Below are positions 5,075-6,553 of a stretch of DNA of 6,553 nucleotides, piece by piece. Origin of the DNA: Oscillospiraceae bacterium (GTDB lineage Bacteria > Bacillota > Clostridia > Oscillospirales > Acutalibacteraceae). Position 1 is the stretch's first letter, and every line of letters begins with the position of its first letter. The notes under the pieces are model-generated. The model saw only the letters and a list, made by a program, of their open reading frames with translations, made no database searches and was not told the DNA's origin. The stretch lies in the NCBI GenBank assembly GCA_003505905.1, contig DNXM01000017.1:1-6553 (forward strand). Reading direction: 5' to 3'. Both the position numbers and the translations under genes were made by a program.

Positions 5075-6553
5075 TTGTCGGAAATCAAAAATCTCGATGC
5101 CGTCGCTTCGTTGGACGCAATGGACGCCCATGTTGACGACTGGCGTGACAGCACCAAGGGCAAGCAGAGAGGTATCTTCTCGTTTGACGACTTGGTGAAA
5201 GTAAAACTGAAAGCCCTGAAGAAAAGAATTTTCACGGATATTGAATCCATTCCCGCCTGGAAAATGAGAGAGTGCATCTACAAGGCTCCCGGCGAATACG
5301 AGTATTTCTACGATGAGTGGAAGGATTTGAATGTCGGCGACACCTGGGGCAACAACGGCTGGAGCGCATTTTTCAAAAACTCCTTTGATATGCCCGAGCG
5401 TTTCAAGGGCAAAAAAGTTACGCTGAACGTCTATTTCGGCGGTGACAGCCTGCTCACGCTCAACGGCGAACCGTATCAAGGCCTTGACCCGTTCCGCAAC
5501 AGCGTTCTGCTCACCGACTGCGCCAAGGGCGACGAGCATTACGATGTTGATATTGAATCCTACTATGTATGGCACTCGAACGAGTCCACCGTTAAAACGC
5601 TCTCCTGCTCCTTCATCGGCTGTGTCGACCCCGAAATTGAAGATGTTTATTGGGATTTCAAAGCCGTTTTCAACGCCCTGTTCATGCCGGTGCTCGACAA
5701 GGGCTTGGGCGATGTGATTCGTGCCGCATTGAAAGAAGCGTTCACCCATGTCAACTTTGACTTGGACGGTGAAGCCTTCAAAGCCGAGCTTCGTTTGGCA
5801 AAAAAAGTGCTTCAGGATAAGGTCTTTAACAACCCGAATTACGCTTCCGAGGGCAATTTGGCTTTGGTCGGCAACTCCCATTTGGACCTTGTTTTCATGT
5901 GGGCATACAAGGAATTCATCCGCAAGCTCGGTCGTACCCACGCCACCATGCTCCGTTTGATGGAGCAGTATCCCGACTTCATTTTCTCGCAGAGCACCGT
6001 TCCCACCTATGTTGAAATGCAAAACCGCTACCCGAGCCTTTTTGAACAGGTCAAAAAGCGCATTGAAGAAGGCAGATGGGAATACATCGGCGCCATGTGG
6101 GTTGAGCCGGACTGCAACCTCATCAGCGGTGAATCCTTCACCCGTCAGCTTCTCCACGGCATCCGCTACGCCGAAAAAACCTTCGGCATCACCCCGAAAA
6201 CCTGCTGGGTGCCCGATGTGTTCGGCAACGGCTACGCCATGCCGCAGATTTTGAAGAAGGCAGGCGTGGAATATTTCGTCACCCACAAGATGGGTATTTG
6301 GAACGACACCAACCCGTGGCAGTACCGCACCTTCTGGTGGGAAGGTCCCGACGGCTCAAAGGTGTTCTCCATTGTTCCGCCGACCCACTTCATCGGCACG
6401 GTTGAGGCGGACTCCCTGAAGATGAACTGGGAGCGTTACACCGACAAGGCGACCATCGGCGAATCCATGTACTGCTATGGCTGGGGTGACGGCGGCGGCG
6501 GTCCTACCAGAAACATGATTGAATACGCCCGTCGTTTGAAGGACTTCCCGGGC
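5075..6553 (+). CDS. GH38 alpha-mannosidase, Ams1/MAN2C1-like (C-terminal part beyond window)
   Basis: 493 codons are visible and the frame is open to the window end; family members usually run to about 1000 residues, so roughly half is present. There is no signal peptide, so it is probably cytoplasmic. Residues 1 to about 255 form the N-terminal domain typical of the Ams1/MAN2C1 branch, a beta-rich part (about 65-185) followed by helices. The catalytic domain then begins: GNSHLDLVFMW (266-276), with zinc ligands H269 and D271; GAMWVEPDCN (339-348); WVPDVFGNGYAMPQI (378-392), with nucleophile D381; and YGWGDGGGGPT (468-478). These are the canonical GH38 residues, so retaining, zinc-dependent cleavage of terminal alpha-mannosyl residues is expected. 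HLDLVFMW departs slightly from the more usual H-[IL]-D-x-A-W-L-W. The start is TTG at 5075 (see the ribosome binding site at 5060); M16 at 5120 is the alternative. It is transcribed away from the HAD and MngB-like mannosidase genes and shares their control region, pointing to joint use on mannosides. The linkage cleaved cannot be read from the sequence. Confidence 0.93.
   Translation, partial: MSEIKNLDAVASLDAMDAHVDDWRDSTKGKQRGIFSFDDLVKVKLKALKKRIFTDIESIPAWKMRECIYKAPGEYEYFYDEWKDLNVGDTWGNNGWSAFFKNSFDMPERFKGKKVTLNVYFGGDSLLTLNGEPYQGLDPFRNSVLLTDCAKGDEHYDVDIESYYVWHSNESTVKTLSCSFIGCVDPEIEDVYWDFKAVFNALFMPVLDKGLGDVIRAALKEAFTHVNFDLDGEAFKAELRLAKKVLQDKVFNNPNYASEGNLALVGNSHLDLVFMWAYKEFIRKLGRTHATMLRLMEQYPDFIFSQSTVPTYVEMQNRYPSLFEQVKKRIEEGRWEYIGAMWVEPDCNLISGESFTRQLLHGIRYAEKTFGITPKTCWVPDVFGNGYAMPQILKKAGVEYFVTHKMGIWNDTNPWQYRTFWWEGPDGSKVFSIVPPTHFIGTVEADSLKMNWERYTDKATIGESMYCYGWGDGGGGPTRNMIEYARRLKDFPG

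Noticed and set aside
4942..5136. A small 64-codon plus-strand gene, including an ATG at 5065 right after AAGG.
   Set aside because: It crosses the promoter and overlaps the mannosidase start, the 5065 ATG is too close to the AAGG to use it, and the peptide looks random. A leader peptide seems unlikely.
5021..6286. A 421-codon open frame on the minus strand opposite the rightward mannosidase.
   Set aside because: The plus-strand frame carries the GH38 motifs and a good start. The antisense frame runs into the promoter leader and has no known domain.

Overview
The window looks like part of a carbohydrate-degradation locus from a member of the Bacillota, most likely an anaerobic Clostridia-type gut bacterium. 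This is inferred from near-balanced base composition, strong AAGGAG-type ribosome binding sites, one TTG start, sigma-A-like promoters with extended -10 boxes, and the protein families present. I cannot name a genus.

Layout: two transcription units diverge from a 194-base control region (4881-5074). Leftwards (minus strand) come a HAD-superfamily hydrolase with an unusual N-terminal extension (3885-4880), then 12 bases later a complete MngB-like GH38 alpha-mannosidase (1020-3872), then a rho-independent terminator (about 978-1010), then an exported Dcr2/PAP29-like metallophosphoesterase (950 down to the window edge, C-terminus missing). Rightwards (plus strand) is a second GH38 alpha-mannosidase, of a different subfamily (5075 to the window end, C-terminal part missing). 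No gap without a gene exceeds 300 bases, and I see no RNA genes, mobile elements, CRISPR or phage features.

How the genes may work together (inference): two cytoplasmic mannosidases of different subfamilies, a cytoplasmic HAD phosphatase or phosphomutase and an exported phosphoesterase would suit breakdown of mannose-containing, possibly phosphorylated, oligosaccharides or glycoconjugates. No transporter or regulator lies inside the window.

The most notable observation is that the complete mannosidase keeps most of the GH38 framework (HWD zinc motif, GHD, NHGHDSIG) but has no aspartate where the family's catalytic nucleophile and zinc ligand normally sits. Its divergent neighbour keeps that aspartate (D381). 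The pair may therefore be one canonical enzyme and one with altered or lost chemistry.
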